DNA of 14,822 bases from NCBI GenBank assembly GCA_029010655.1, contig JAQXKW010000258.1, forward strand, positions 1-14,822. Reading direction: 5' to 3'. Shown here piece after piece: positions 6,606 through 13,334 of this stretch; the stretch's first letter is position 1, and every line of letters starts with the position of its first letter. The notes under the pieces are model-generated. The model was not told the DNA's origin. It saw nothing but the letters and a program-made list of their open reading frames with translations, and did no database searches. The DNA comes from Clostridia bacterium (GTDB lineage: Bacteria > Bacillota > Clostridia > Oscillospirales > CAG-272). The position numbers and the translations under genes are program-made.

Positions 6606-8765
6606 TTATTCGTTTTTAACAAGCTCCCACATACGGCAAAAACGCTCCTCCGAGGCGGTTGTCTCAACCGTGATACCCTCATTAAGCTCTTGTCCCGTAT
6701 AGCTTTTTCCGGACAGCTTATCCGTATATACGGCAAGAGGTGAGGCGCCTCTTATTTTCAAGGCTATTTTTGACGGCTCGCAATCCGCCGCAAGCTGAAC
6801 AAAAGTCAAAAGAAACACTTTTCTTTCGCTGTCCGTAAAGTAGTAAGAACAGTAGTTGCTTTCGCAGGGGTTCAGCAATCTGAAGTATTCACCGTTTTTA
6901 ATAAGCTTTTCATACCGTCTGTAACGCTCGATCTGCCCGGGAATTTTATTCAGGACATTCTCCTCCATAGTGAGAATATTCATTTCATATCCCAGCATGC
7001 CGTTAACAGCAACCGTATATCTGTACTCCAGCTCCTGCACGGAATTTCCGGGATGAGATACATGACAGCTCATGGTGCTTACGGGATACGGCAAGGTGGA
7101 GCCATACTGTATTCGGGTGCGCCAAACAGGGTCGGTGCAGTCCGACGTCCATATCTGATGGCTGTATTTCATCATACCCAAATCATACCGTCCGCCGCCG
7201 CCCGAGCAGTTTTCTATCATCACCTTCGGAAATCTCTTTTTGAACCAGCGGTATAAATCATATGTGCCGAGCATATACCTGTGCGCCGTCTCATTTTGCC
7301 GATCCGCAGGGAGATAATCGGACCCCACCTGGCTGAGATGACGGTTCATATCCCATTTTATATAGTCCAGGGGAACATCTCCGAACACCTTTTCAAAGGA
7401 TTCTTTCAAATAGTCCACAACACAGGGATTTGACATATCGAGAACAAGCTGAGACCGGGAAAGCATATTTTCTCTCCCGGGGCATCGGAGCGTCCACTCC
7501 GGATGCGCGCGGAACAGCTCGGAATCCGGGTTGACCATCTCCGGCTCTATCCAAATTCCGAATTTCATTCCGGTTTTCTTTACTCTCTGCGCAAAAGCCT
7601 TCAGACCGTCTTTGAACTTTGCGGGATTTTCCCACCAGTCGCCCAGACCTGCTCTGTCATGCTCCCTTGCTCCGAACCAGCCGTCATCCACGACCAGCAT
7701 ATCCATTCCGTATGCCGACGCCTTGCCCGCAAATTCCAGCAGTATTTTTTCATCAATATTGAAACCAACCGCCTCCCAGGTGTTCAACACCACGGGGCGG
7801 TTTTCAAATATTTCTTCGGGCAGTATTCTGTCCCTCGTGAATTTATGGAAATTACGGGACATTCCTCCAATGCCGTCATCGGAATAGGTCATTACCGCCT
7901 CGGGAGACTCAAAAGTCTCCCCCGGGGAAAGTTTCCATCCGAAATTTTCTCCGCCCAATCCCAACTGAACACGGCAGCCGTTCTCCGCTACCAGCTCCGC
8001 TTCGCCCAAAAAGTTGCCGGAATATACGAAATTAAACCCGTAGCACTCGCCGGACTCCTCTTCAGTTTCGTGACGGCACAGCCCCATAAACGGATTAAAG
8101 TGATGACTCGACGCGCCGCGGCGGCTGAATATGCTTCTGTTTCCCGGCTGCATAGGCGCACGGGAATACATTCTCTCTCTGAAATAAGTTCCGCAAAGCG
8201 TTATCATATCCCAGTTATCCCCGCGCAGGTCGCACTGGAGGCTCATGCACTTTTCAATATAGACCGGACACTTTCCCGAATTTGTCAGCTTCATATGACG
8301 GGATATTACGTCGCAGTCCTCGAACACCGTATAGTACAGCTTCAGCTCGCATTCGCTGACACGGTCCCACAAGGTGATCTCCAGGGTTTCATCGCCCTCT
8401 CCCGCTTCGGCAAAGGGCATTCGGTCTATGGGCTCCCGTCCGTTAAATATGCGGTGGCATTTATACTCGAAAGAGGTTACGGAATTTCCGTTTCCGTTTC
8501 GCAGCTTCAGGGAAGTACAGCGAAAATCTCCGTTTCCGAAAAACGAATACTCCGTGCTTGCCACATCGGGCTGAAATTCGTAAAAATCCTCGTAATATGG
8601 AGTAAAGGATGAAAGCTTGTACTCGTACACAGGCTCATATCCTCTTTCTTTTCTTCCGTAGTACACGTGTCCCAAAAATCTGTTTCTGAGTATTTCAATT
8701 ATATATTCGGTTTTTGCCGTTGAAAGCACTATTTTGTTTTCTTCTTTATTGAAAAATACAGACAC
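6606..8765 (-). CDS. Alpha-galactosidase, glycoside hydrolase family 36
   Basis: A 719-residue enzyme that would release terminal alpha-1,6-linked galactose from raffinose-family sugars, melibiose or galactomannan pieces. An N-terminal beta-rich domain (about 1-320) precedes the catalytic barrel (about 325-630) and a C-terminal beta domain. Family signatures include WEAVGFNI (330-337), VVDDGWFGAR (358-367), the nucleophile motif YIKWDMNRH with Asp472, ENCSGGGGRYD (518-528) and the acid/base motif TSDCTD with Asp542. Length is typical. There is no signal peptide, so it is intracellular and needs an unseen sugar importer. Translation starts at GTG 8765, with AAAGGAGG 7 nt upstream. It stands alone, opposite to all its neighbours, between the two phosphate operons, with its own promoter. 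A 369-codon frame on the other strand (7503-8612) is a shadow of it. Confidence 0.93.
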   Translation of the reverse strand: MSVFFNKEENKIVLSTAKTEYIIEILRNRFLGHVYYGRKERGYEPVYEYKLSSFTPYYEDFYEFQPDVASTEYSFFGNGDFRCTSLKLRNGNGNSVTSFEYKCHRIFNGREPIDRMPFAEAGEGDETLEITLWDRVSECELKLYYTVFEDCDVISRHMKLTNSGKCPVYIEKCMSLQCDLRGDNWDMITLCGTYFRERMYSRAPMQPGNRSIFSRRGASSHHFNPFMGLCRHETEEESGECYGFNFVYSGNFLGEAELVAENGCRVQLGLGGENFGWKLSPGETFESPEAVMTYSDDGIGGMSRNFHKFTRDRILPEEIFENRPVVLNTWEAVGFNIDEKILLEFAGKASAYGMDMLVVDDGWFGAREHDRAGLGDWWENPAKFKDGLKAFAQRVKKTGMKFGIWIEPEMVNPDSELFRAHPEWTLRCPGRENMLSRSQLVLDMSNPCVVDYLKESFEKVFGDVPLDYIKWDMNRHLSQVGSDYLPADRQNETAHRYMLGTYDLYRWFKKRFPKVMIENCSGGGGRYDLGMMKYSHQIWTSDCTDPVWRTRIQYGSTLPYPVSTMSCHVSHPGNSVQELEYRYTVAVNGMLGYEMNILTMEENVLNKIPGQIERYRRYEKLIKNGEYFRLLNPCESNYCSYYFTDSERKVFLLTFVQLAADCEPSKIALKIRGASPLAVYTDKLSGKSYTGQELNEGITVETTASEERFCRMWELVKNE

Positions 8766-8790
8766 ACCTGACCCTCCTTTGTTTTTTGAA

Positions 8791-8819
8791 ATTATATCAT
8801 AAGGGCAAGCAGTTTACAA
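8791..8819 (-). promoter_or_regulatory. Sigma-A type promoter of the alpha-galactosidase gene
   Basis: Read on the minus strand: TTGTAA (8819-8814), a 17-bp spacer, then TATAAT (8796-8791), about 25 bp upstream of the GTG start. The divergent pstS promoter begins about 40 bp away. I see no clear cre (CcpA) site. Confidence 0.8.
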
Positions 8820-8858
8820 TAGCTTTTCGGAAAAGGCGGTATTTGTCTTTTTTTCGGT

Positions 8859-8911
8859 TTTACTTTGATTTTGCAAAAACACGGTAACGAATTTGATTTT
8901 TTCGTTATATC
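8859..8911 (+). promoter_or_regulatory. PHO-box-like promoter of the pst operon
   Basis: TTTACT at 8859, ATTTTGCA at 8868-8875, CGGTAAC at 8882-8888, ATTTGAT at 8891-8897, then a weak -10 TATATC at 8906-8911. The first three blocks lie at exactly the same relative positions before the Na+/phosphate cotransporter gene, and CGGTAAC-NN-ATTTGAT agrees at 14 of 16 positions or better. There is no normal -35. This is a probable PhoB-activated promoter with a leader of about 45 nt. Confidence 0.68.
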
Positions 8912-8961
8912 ATTTAGTCGTACCAAACAAAAGTACAAATAATTCTTAAGGAGTTAAAAAC

Positions 8962-9891
8962 ATGAAAACATTCAAAAAAGCACTTATCTTTGCACTTGCG
9001 GCAATTCTTTGCCTCGGCATGCTCGCAAGCTGCGGCAACAATGCAGAAGAAGGAAAAACATCTGACGAAAACAACGTAACAGACGAAAAGAAGGACGCCT
9101 TTGACGCCTCCAAGGAAATCGGCGTTATCTCCCGTGAGAGCGGTTCAGGCACAAGAGGCGCATTTATCGAGCTGTTCGGCGTTGAGGAAAAGAATGCGGA
9201 AGGCAAAAAGGTTGACAACACCGTTGCAACCGCAGTTACCACCGACTCCACCTCCGTTATGATGACCACCGTTGCCGGAGACGAATACTCCATCGGTTAC
9301 ATCTCTCTGGGAAGCCTTAACGACACCGTAAAGGCTGTGAAAATCGACGGCGCCGCTCCCGGCGTTGCCACCATCAAGGACGGAAGCTACAAGATTTCCC
9401 GCCCCTTCAACATAGTGACAAAGGACGGACTTTCCGCCGAGGCTCAGGACTTTATCGACTTTATTATGAGCGCAGACGGACAAAAGGTTATTGAGGACAG
9501 AGGCTACATTCCCGTATCCGACGCACCTGCATACACCGGAAGCGTTGCAAGCGGTAAAATCACCGTTGAAGGCTCCAGCTCCGTTACTCCCGTAATGGAA
9601 AAGCTGAAAGAAGCGTACCTTGAAAAGAACCCCGGCGTTGAACTTCAGATTCAGCAGGACGACTCCTCCACAGGTATTGCCGCCGCAATCGACGGAAGCT
9701 GTGACATCGGAATGGCTTCCCGTGAGCTGAAGGACTCCGAAATCGAAAAGGGTGTTGCCGCAACGGCAATCGCCATTGACGGTATCGCAGTTATCGTAAA
9801 CAACAGCTGTCCCGTTGACGACCTGACAAGCGAGCAGGTCAAAGCAATCTACACGGGAAGCACAACAGCTTGGTCCCAGATTATAGGCTAA
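8962..9891 (+). CDS. pstS: Phosphate-binding lipoprotein PstS, circularly permuted
   Basis: A 309-residue lipoprotein that would capture phosphate outside the membrane for PstCAB. The signal peptide ends in lipobox LASC (Cys24), followed by an acidic/polar tether (25-50). The two halves of PstS are both present but swapped. Residues 51-188 (SRESGSGTR, GDEYSIGYISLGSL, ISRPFNIVTK, DFIDFIMSADGQ, GYIPV) are normally C-terminal. Residues 198-309 (ITVEGSSSVTP, DDSSTG, CDIGMASRELKD, AIDGIAVIVN, EQVKAIYTG, AWSQIIG) are normally N-terminal. Phosphate-contacting segments GSSSVTP, SSTG and SGSGTR are intact. The frame is uninterrupted, with AAGGAG 8 nt before ATG 8962, so this looks like a real permutation, not an assembly break. 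I recall similar proteins in other gut clostridia. It is first gene of the pst operon; a hairpin after it may raise its dose over pstC. Confidence 0.92.
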   Translation: MKTFKKALIFALAAILCLGMLASCGNNAEEGKTSDENNVTDEKKDAFDASKEIGVISRESGSGTRGAFIELFGVEEKNAEGKKVDNTVATAVTTDSTSVMMTTVAGDEYSIGYISLGSLNDTVKAVKIDGAAPGVATIKDGSYKISRPFNIVTKDGLSAEAQDFIDFIMSADGQKVIEDRGYIPVSDAPAYTGSVASGKITVEGSSSVTPVMEKLKEAYLEKNPGVELQIQQDDSSTGIAAAIDGSCDIGMASRELKDSEIEKGVAATAIAIDGIAVIVNNSCPVDDLTSEQVKAIYTGSTTAWSQIIG

Positions 9892-9902
9892 AAGAAATTA
9901 TC

Positions 9903-9930
9903 GGGGCAGGTAAAACCTGCCCCTTATTTT
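9903..9930 (+). terminator. Intercistronic hairpin / partial terminator between pstS and pstC
   Basis: GGGGCAGG (9903-9910), loop TAAAA, CCTGCCCC (9916-9923), then TTATTTT. The stem is 8 bp and GC-rich with an interrupted T-run. It sits in the 58-nt gap after the binding-protein gene, where bacteria often place a leaky terminator or mRNA-stabilising hairpin so that the binding protein outnumbers the permease. Confidence 0.72.
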
Positions 9931-9949
9931 ACATAAGAGTGGTATTTTT

Positions 9950-10804
9950 ATGAAAAATTTCAAAGAAAAAGCAATGCACATTGTTTTTCTTATAACCGCT
10001 TTAGTCTCGGTTGCCGCCGTAGTGCTGATTTGCGTGTTTCTGTTTGCCAACGGAATTCCCGCAATCGGCAAAATCGGCGTTTTCAAATTTCTTTTGGGAA
10101 CCGAGTGGCGTCCGGAAAATGACATTTACGGCATTCTCCCCATGATAATAGGCAGTATATACGTTGCTGCCGGAGCTTTGATTATCGGCGTGCCGGTAGG
10201 CGTTCTTTGCGCCGTATTCATGGCGGGCTTTTGCCCCAAGCCCATTTACAAGGTTCTGAAGGCGGGAATTGACCTGATGGCGGGCATACCCTCTGTGGTA
10301 TACGGCTTTTTCGGGCTTGTGGTTATAGTTCCCTTTGTGCGGGAGAACATCGGCGGCAGGGGATTTAGCGTTCTGACGGCGTCCGTGCTTTTGGGACTGA
10401 TGATTCTTCCGACAGTTATAAGCGTTGCCGAATCAAATATTCGTGCCGTGCCCGAAAGCTATTATGAAGGTGCGCTGGCGCTGGGCGCCTCCCATGAACG
10501 GAGCTTCTTCTTTATCGTTCTTCCCGCCGCAAAAAGCGGTGTTCTTGCGGGAATTGTGCTTGGTATCGGCAGAGCTATCGGCGAAACAATGGCGGTTAAG
10601 ATGGTTGCCGGAAATCAGACAATAATCCCCGAAAGCATTACCTCCGGCGTCAGAACCCTTACCACAAACATTGTTTTGGAAATGGGATATTCCACAGACC
10701 TGCACAGAGAGGCACTAATTGCAACGGGCGTGGTGCTGTTTGTGTTTATTCTGCTGATTAACCTTGCCTTTTCGGCTCTGAAAAGGAGGTCGGGTAAAGC
10801 ATGA
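9950..10804 (+). CDS. pstC: Phosphate ABC transporter permease PstC
   Basis: A 284-residue membrane subunit that pairs with PstA to form the phosphate channel. There are about six hydrophobic segments (roughly 10-34, 62-92, 112-130, 140-160, 193-215 and 255-277). The ABC-permease coupling (EAA) loop is YYEGALALGASHERSFFFIVL (171-191), with the conserved alanine/glycine core. Other family signatures are AGIPSVVYGFFGL (111-123) and GIGRAIGETMAV (205-216). Length is normal. The start follows an AAGAGTGG ribosome site in the gap after pstS. The stop overlaps pstA as ATGA. Compared with PstA it has the Trp-Arg-Pro (TEWRP) loop near residue 51 typical of PstC. Confidence 0.95.
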   Translation: MKNFKEKAMHIVFLITALVSVAAVVLICVFLFANGIPAIGKIGVFKFLLGTEWRPENDIYGILPMIIGSIYVAAGALIIGVPVGVLCAVFMAGFCPKPIYKVLKAGIDLMAGIPSVVYGFFGLVVIVPFVRENIGGRGFSVLTASVLLGLMILPTVISVAESNIRAVPESYYEGALALGASHERSFFFIVLPAAKSGVLAGIVLGIGRAIGETMAVKMVAGNQTIIPESITSGVRTLTTNIVLEMGYSTDLHREALIATGVVLFVFILLINLAFSALKRRSGKA

Positions 10805-11667
10805 AGCAAACTGCAAAGCAGAAATGGGCTTCCTTGTGCAAGGACCCCGTATCTCTGCTGATACGTCTGGCAGTATGCCTTGCGGCGCTGATTACGGTTC
10901 TCACGATTATATTTATAATCGCCTATATTCTCATAAAGGGAATTCCTTATCTGTCGCCGGATCTGTTCAAATGGAAATACACCTCGGACAACGTGTCCAT
11001 GATGCCGGCGCTTATCAACACTCTGCTGATAACCGTTATTTCCCTGCTGTTTGCCGTTCCTGCGGGAATAGGCTCTGCGGTTTATCTGACGGAATATGCG
11101 GGGAGAGGCAACAAGCTGGTGGAGCTTGTAAGAATTACAACGGAAACCCTTTCGGGAATCCCCTCCATAGTTTACGGTCTGTTCGGCTCTCTGTTCTTTG
11201 TTAAAGCGTGCGGCTTCGGACTGTCCCTTCTGTCCGGCTCGCTGACGCTTGCAATTATGATTTTGCCGCTTATAATGCGGACAACGGAGGAAGCGCTGAG
11301 GGCAGTTCCCGACAACTACCGTGAGGGTAGCTTCGGTTTGGGCGCCGGAAAGCTGAGAACCGTATTCCGCATCGTTCTTCCCTCGGCGATTCCGGGAATT
11401 GTTTCGGGAGTTATTTTGGGAATAGGACGAATTATCGGCGAGTCGGCGGCGCTTATCTTTACAGCGGGCACCGTTGCAGAGGCGGCAAAGGGGCTTTTCT
11501 CCTCCGCCCGAACCCTTGCGGTACACATGTATGCCATTTCCGGCGAGGGACTATATATAAATCAGACCTACGCCACCGCCGTCATACTTTTGGCGGTCGT
11601 TATCCTGATTAATTCTCTGTCGGAGCTGATTTCCGAAAAGCTGGGAGGTAAAAACAAAAATGGATAA
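10801..11667 (+). CDS. pstA: Phosphate ABC transporter permease PstA
   Basis: A 288-residue partner permease of PstC, with about six hydrophobic segments (roughly 22-47, 68-95, 115-137, 142-160, 195-222 and 255-275). Signatures are SGIPSIVYGLFGS (118-130), the coupling loop starting NYREGSFGLGAGKLRTVFR (172-190) and GIGRIIGESAAL (207-218). It starts in a 4-nt ATGA overlap with pstC, and GGAGG precedes it inside pstC's end. It ends with an 8-nt overlap into pstB, whose own ribosome site (GGGAGG near 11643) is inside this gene. It clearly descends from the same ancestor as PstC but has the longer hydrophilic start typical of PstA. Confidence 0.95.
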   Translation: MKQTAKQKWASLCKDPVSLLIRLAVCLAALITVLTIIFIIAYILIKGIPYLSPDLFKWKYTSDNVSMMPALINTLLITVISLLFAVPAGIGSAVYLTEYAGRGNKLVELVRITTETLSGIPSIVYGLFGSLFFVKACGFGLSLLSGSLTLAIMILPLIMRTTEEALRAVPDNYREGSFGLGAGKLRTVFRIVLPSAIPGIVSGVILGIGRIIGESAALIFTAGTVAEAAKGLFSSARTLAVHMYAISGEGLYINQTYATAVILLAVVILINSLSELISEKLGGKNKNG

Positions 11668-12409
11668 AATAAAAATCGAAAATCTGAATCTTTATTACGG
11701 GGATTTTCAGGCATTGAAAAACATTAACCTTGCCGTTCCCGAAAAGCAGATAACTGCCTTTATCGGCCCCTCCGGGTGCGGAAAATCCACACTTCTCAAA
11801 ACGCTTAACCGAATGAACGATTTAGTGGAGGGGTGCAGAATTGAGGGTCTCGTTACCCTTGACGGCGAGGATATTTACAAAAATATTGATATAAATCTGC
11901 TTCGTCGGCGTGTGGGCATGGTGTTCCAAAAGCCCAACCCCTTCCCCATGAGCATATACGATAACATTGCTTTCGGTCCCCGAACCCACGGAATTCATTC
12001 AAAGTCAAAATTAGATGAAATCGTGGAGCGTTCCCTGCGGGACGCGGCGATATGGGACGAAACGAAGGACAGACTTAAAAAATCCGCTCTCGGTATGTCG
12101 GGCGGTCAGCAGCAGAGACTGTGTATTGCCCGTGCCTTGGCGGTTGAGCCGGAGGTCTTGCTGATGGATGAGCCCACCAGCGCACTTGACCCCATTTCCA
12201 CCTCCCACATTGAGGACCTTGCCATGAAGCTGAAGGAAAAATATACGATATTAATTGTCACCCACAACATGCAGCAGGCTGTGCGAATTTCAGACAAAAC
12301 CGCATTTTTCCTGCTGGGCGATATGGTGGAATTCGGAGAAACGGAAAAGCTGTTCTCCATGCCAAAAGACAAGAGAACTGAAGATTATATTACCGGGAGG
12401 TTCGGCTGA
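11660..12409 (+). CDS. pstB: Phosphate ABC transporter ATPase PstB
   Basis: A 249-residue cytoplasmic ATPase driving PstCA. It has Walker A GPSGCGKST (36-44), Q-loop Gln90 in the PstB-typical VFQKPNPFPMSIYDN (88-102), signature MSGGQ (146-150), Walker B VLLMDE (166-171), D-loop SALDP and switch His202. NRMNDL after Walker A and the FGPRTHG stretch (105-111) mark PstB rather than a general ABC ATPase. Length is the family norm. The start overlaps pstA by 8 nt, with GGGAGG 11 nt upstream. Its stop shares one base with phoU's ATG (TGATG), so translation of phoU is coupled. Confidence 0.97.
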   Translation: MDKIKIENLNLYYGDFQALKNINLAVPEKQITAFIGPSGCGKSTLLKTLNRMNDLVEGCRIEGLVTLDGEDIYKNIDINLLRRRVGMVFQKPNPFPMSIYDNIAFGPRTHGIHSKSKLDEIVERSLRDAAIWDETKDRLKKSALGMSGGQQQRLCIARALAVEPEVLLMDEPTSALDPISTSHIEDLAMKLKEKYTILIVTHNMQQAVRISDKTAFFLLGDMVEFGETEKLFSMPKDKRTEDYITGRFG

Positions 12410-13047
12410 TGCGTTCCAAATTTGATGAGCAGCTTGACAGTCTGCATAAAGAATTAATCGCCATGGGAAGTCTGTGCGAAAACGCCATTGCAACGTCGGC
12501 AAAGGCTATGACGGACAGAGATATAAGCCTTGCCGCAAAGGTGCCCGAGCTTGCTGCGGAGATTGACCAGAAGGAAAGAGACATTGAAAGAATGTGCATG
12601 AGACTGCTTTTACAGCAGCAGCCGGTGGCAAAGGATCTGCGCACTATTTCCTCTGCTCTTAAAATGGTAACGGATATGGAGAGAATAGGCGACAACTCCG
12701 GCGATATTGCGGAAATCGTCACGGCGGCGGGGCCGATACCGGAGGACGACACCCTTAATATACACGATATGGCTCTTGCCACTATCAAAATGGTTACCGA
12801 CAGCATTGAAGCCTTTGTAAAAAGGGACGTGGCTCTCGCCCGTTTCGTAATAGGCTACGACGACATTGTAGACAGTTACTTCAAGGATATTAAGGAAAGA
12901 CTGATTGAACGTATAAAAACCGGCAACACCGACGGGGAAGGAACCCTTGACCTTTTGATGATTGCCAAATACTTTGAGCGTATCGGCGACCACGCAGTTA
13001 ATATCGCAGGCTGGGTGGTGTTCTCCGTCACCGGCGTTAAGGAATAG
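12409..13047 (+). CDS. phoU: Phosphate uptake regulator PhoU
   Basis: A 212-residue all-helical cytoplasmic protein built from two similar three-helix bundles. Each bundle carries the metal-cluster motif of the family: ERIGDNSGDI (91-100, Glu91/Asp95/Asp99) and ERIGDHAVNI (190-199, Glu190/Asp194/Asn198). PhoU links PstSCAB to PhoR and damps the phosphate response when phosphate is plentiful. It is last gene of the operon, starting at TGATG with pstB and preceded by GGGAGG. Length is normal. The next gene's C-terminal region carries the same motif, so two PhoU-type modules are encoded within 2 kb. Confidence 0.95.
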   Translation: MRSKFDEQLDSLHKELIAMGSLCENAIATSAKAMTDRDISLAAKVPELAAEIDQKERDIERMCMRLLLQQQPVAKDLRTISSALKMVTDMERIGDNSGDIAEIVTAAGPIPEDDTLNIHDMALATIKMVTDSIEAFVKRDVALARFVIGYDDIVDSYFKDIKERLIERIKTGNTDGEGTLDLLMIAKYFERIGDHAVNIAGWVVFSVTGVKE

Positions 13048-13058
13048 GAAAGAAAACA

Positions 13059-13090
13059 CTTAGGACCTTTTTTGAAAAAAAGGTCCTAAG
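13059..13090. repeat. Long palindrome after phoU (possible terminator or intergenic repeat)
   Basis: CTTAGGACC plus a T-run pairs with an A-run plus GGTCCTAAG, giving about 14-15 bp with a 2-4 nt loop, 12 nt after phoU. The bases following the stem are AACCCC, not T's, so it is not a standard Rho-independent terminator. The T-run is inside the stem. It may be a dispersed clostridial palindrome that stabilises the mRNA end or weakly terminates. Confidence 0.6.
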
Positions 13091-13246
13091 AACCCCAAAA
13101 AACTTTAACAAAGGACTTCTTATATATTTTTTGGAGCTTCTAAGGGACTTTCAAAATCTACTTAATACTTGCACGGCAGCCGCTAGCCGCTAACTGCTAG
13201 CCGCCGGCCGATTTTTTCAAAAATCCCCCTGGCTCCTCTCCGGCGC
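13091..13246. other. Gene-free stretch with small repeats between phoU and the cotransporter gene
   Basis: There is no coding potential. It holds CCAAAAAA (13095) facing TTTTTTGG (13127), a weak hairpin that may belong to the same palindromic element. It also holds the 9-mer GCTAGCCGC twice (13182-13190 and 13196-13204), separated by TAACT, inside a GC-rich patch that differs from the surrounding AT-rich DNA. No promoter is seen before the PHO-like element at 13247. Confidence 0.5.
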
Positions 13247-13301
13247 TTTACACATATTTTACAGTAATCCGGTAACCGATTTGATAATCCGCCGTTATAA
13301 T
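13247..13301 (+). promoter_or_regulatory. PHO-box-like promoter of the Na+/phosphate cotransporter gene
   Basis: TTACA at 13248-13252 and 13259-13263 (11-bp period), CGGTAAC at 13270-13276, ATTTGAT at 13279-13285, then a consensus -10 TATAAT at 13296-13301. No -35 lies at the usual distance. It matches the pstS promoter at fixed spacing and shares TTACACA-N-ATTTTACA with the phoB promoter. The leader would be about 27 nt. Confidence 0.72.
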
Positions 13302-13334
13302 AAAATTAAAATAAAGAAACAGCGGGTATTTTAG

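Noticed and set aside
6590..6612. TTGACA as a plus-strand -35 box
   Set aside because: The matching -10 position is only TTTTTA, and it would read straight into the 3' end of a convergent gene.
7503..8612. A 369-codon open frame on the plus strand opposite the alpha-galactosidase gene
   Set aside because: It lies wholly antisense to a clear GH36 gene, lacks recognisable domains and is explained by codon bias of the real gene.
8813..8847. A possible second PHO box in the galactosidase-pstS gap (TTTACA, CTTTT, GGCGGTATTTG)
   Set aside because: Only one TTACA unit, the spacing is off by one or two bases and the first unit is explained by the -35 box of the minus-strand promoter.
10615..11526. 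A 303-codon minus-strand open frame across pstC and pstA
   Set aside because: Antisense to two certain genes; its composition (rich in R, N, Q, G) is typical of a shadow frame.
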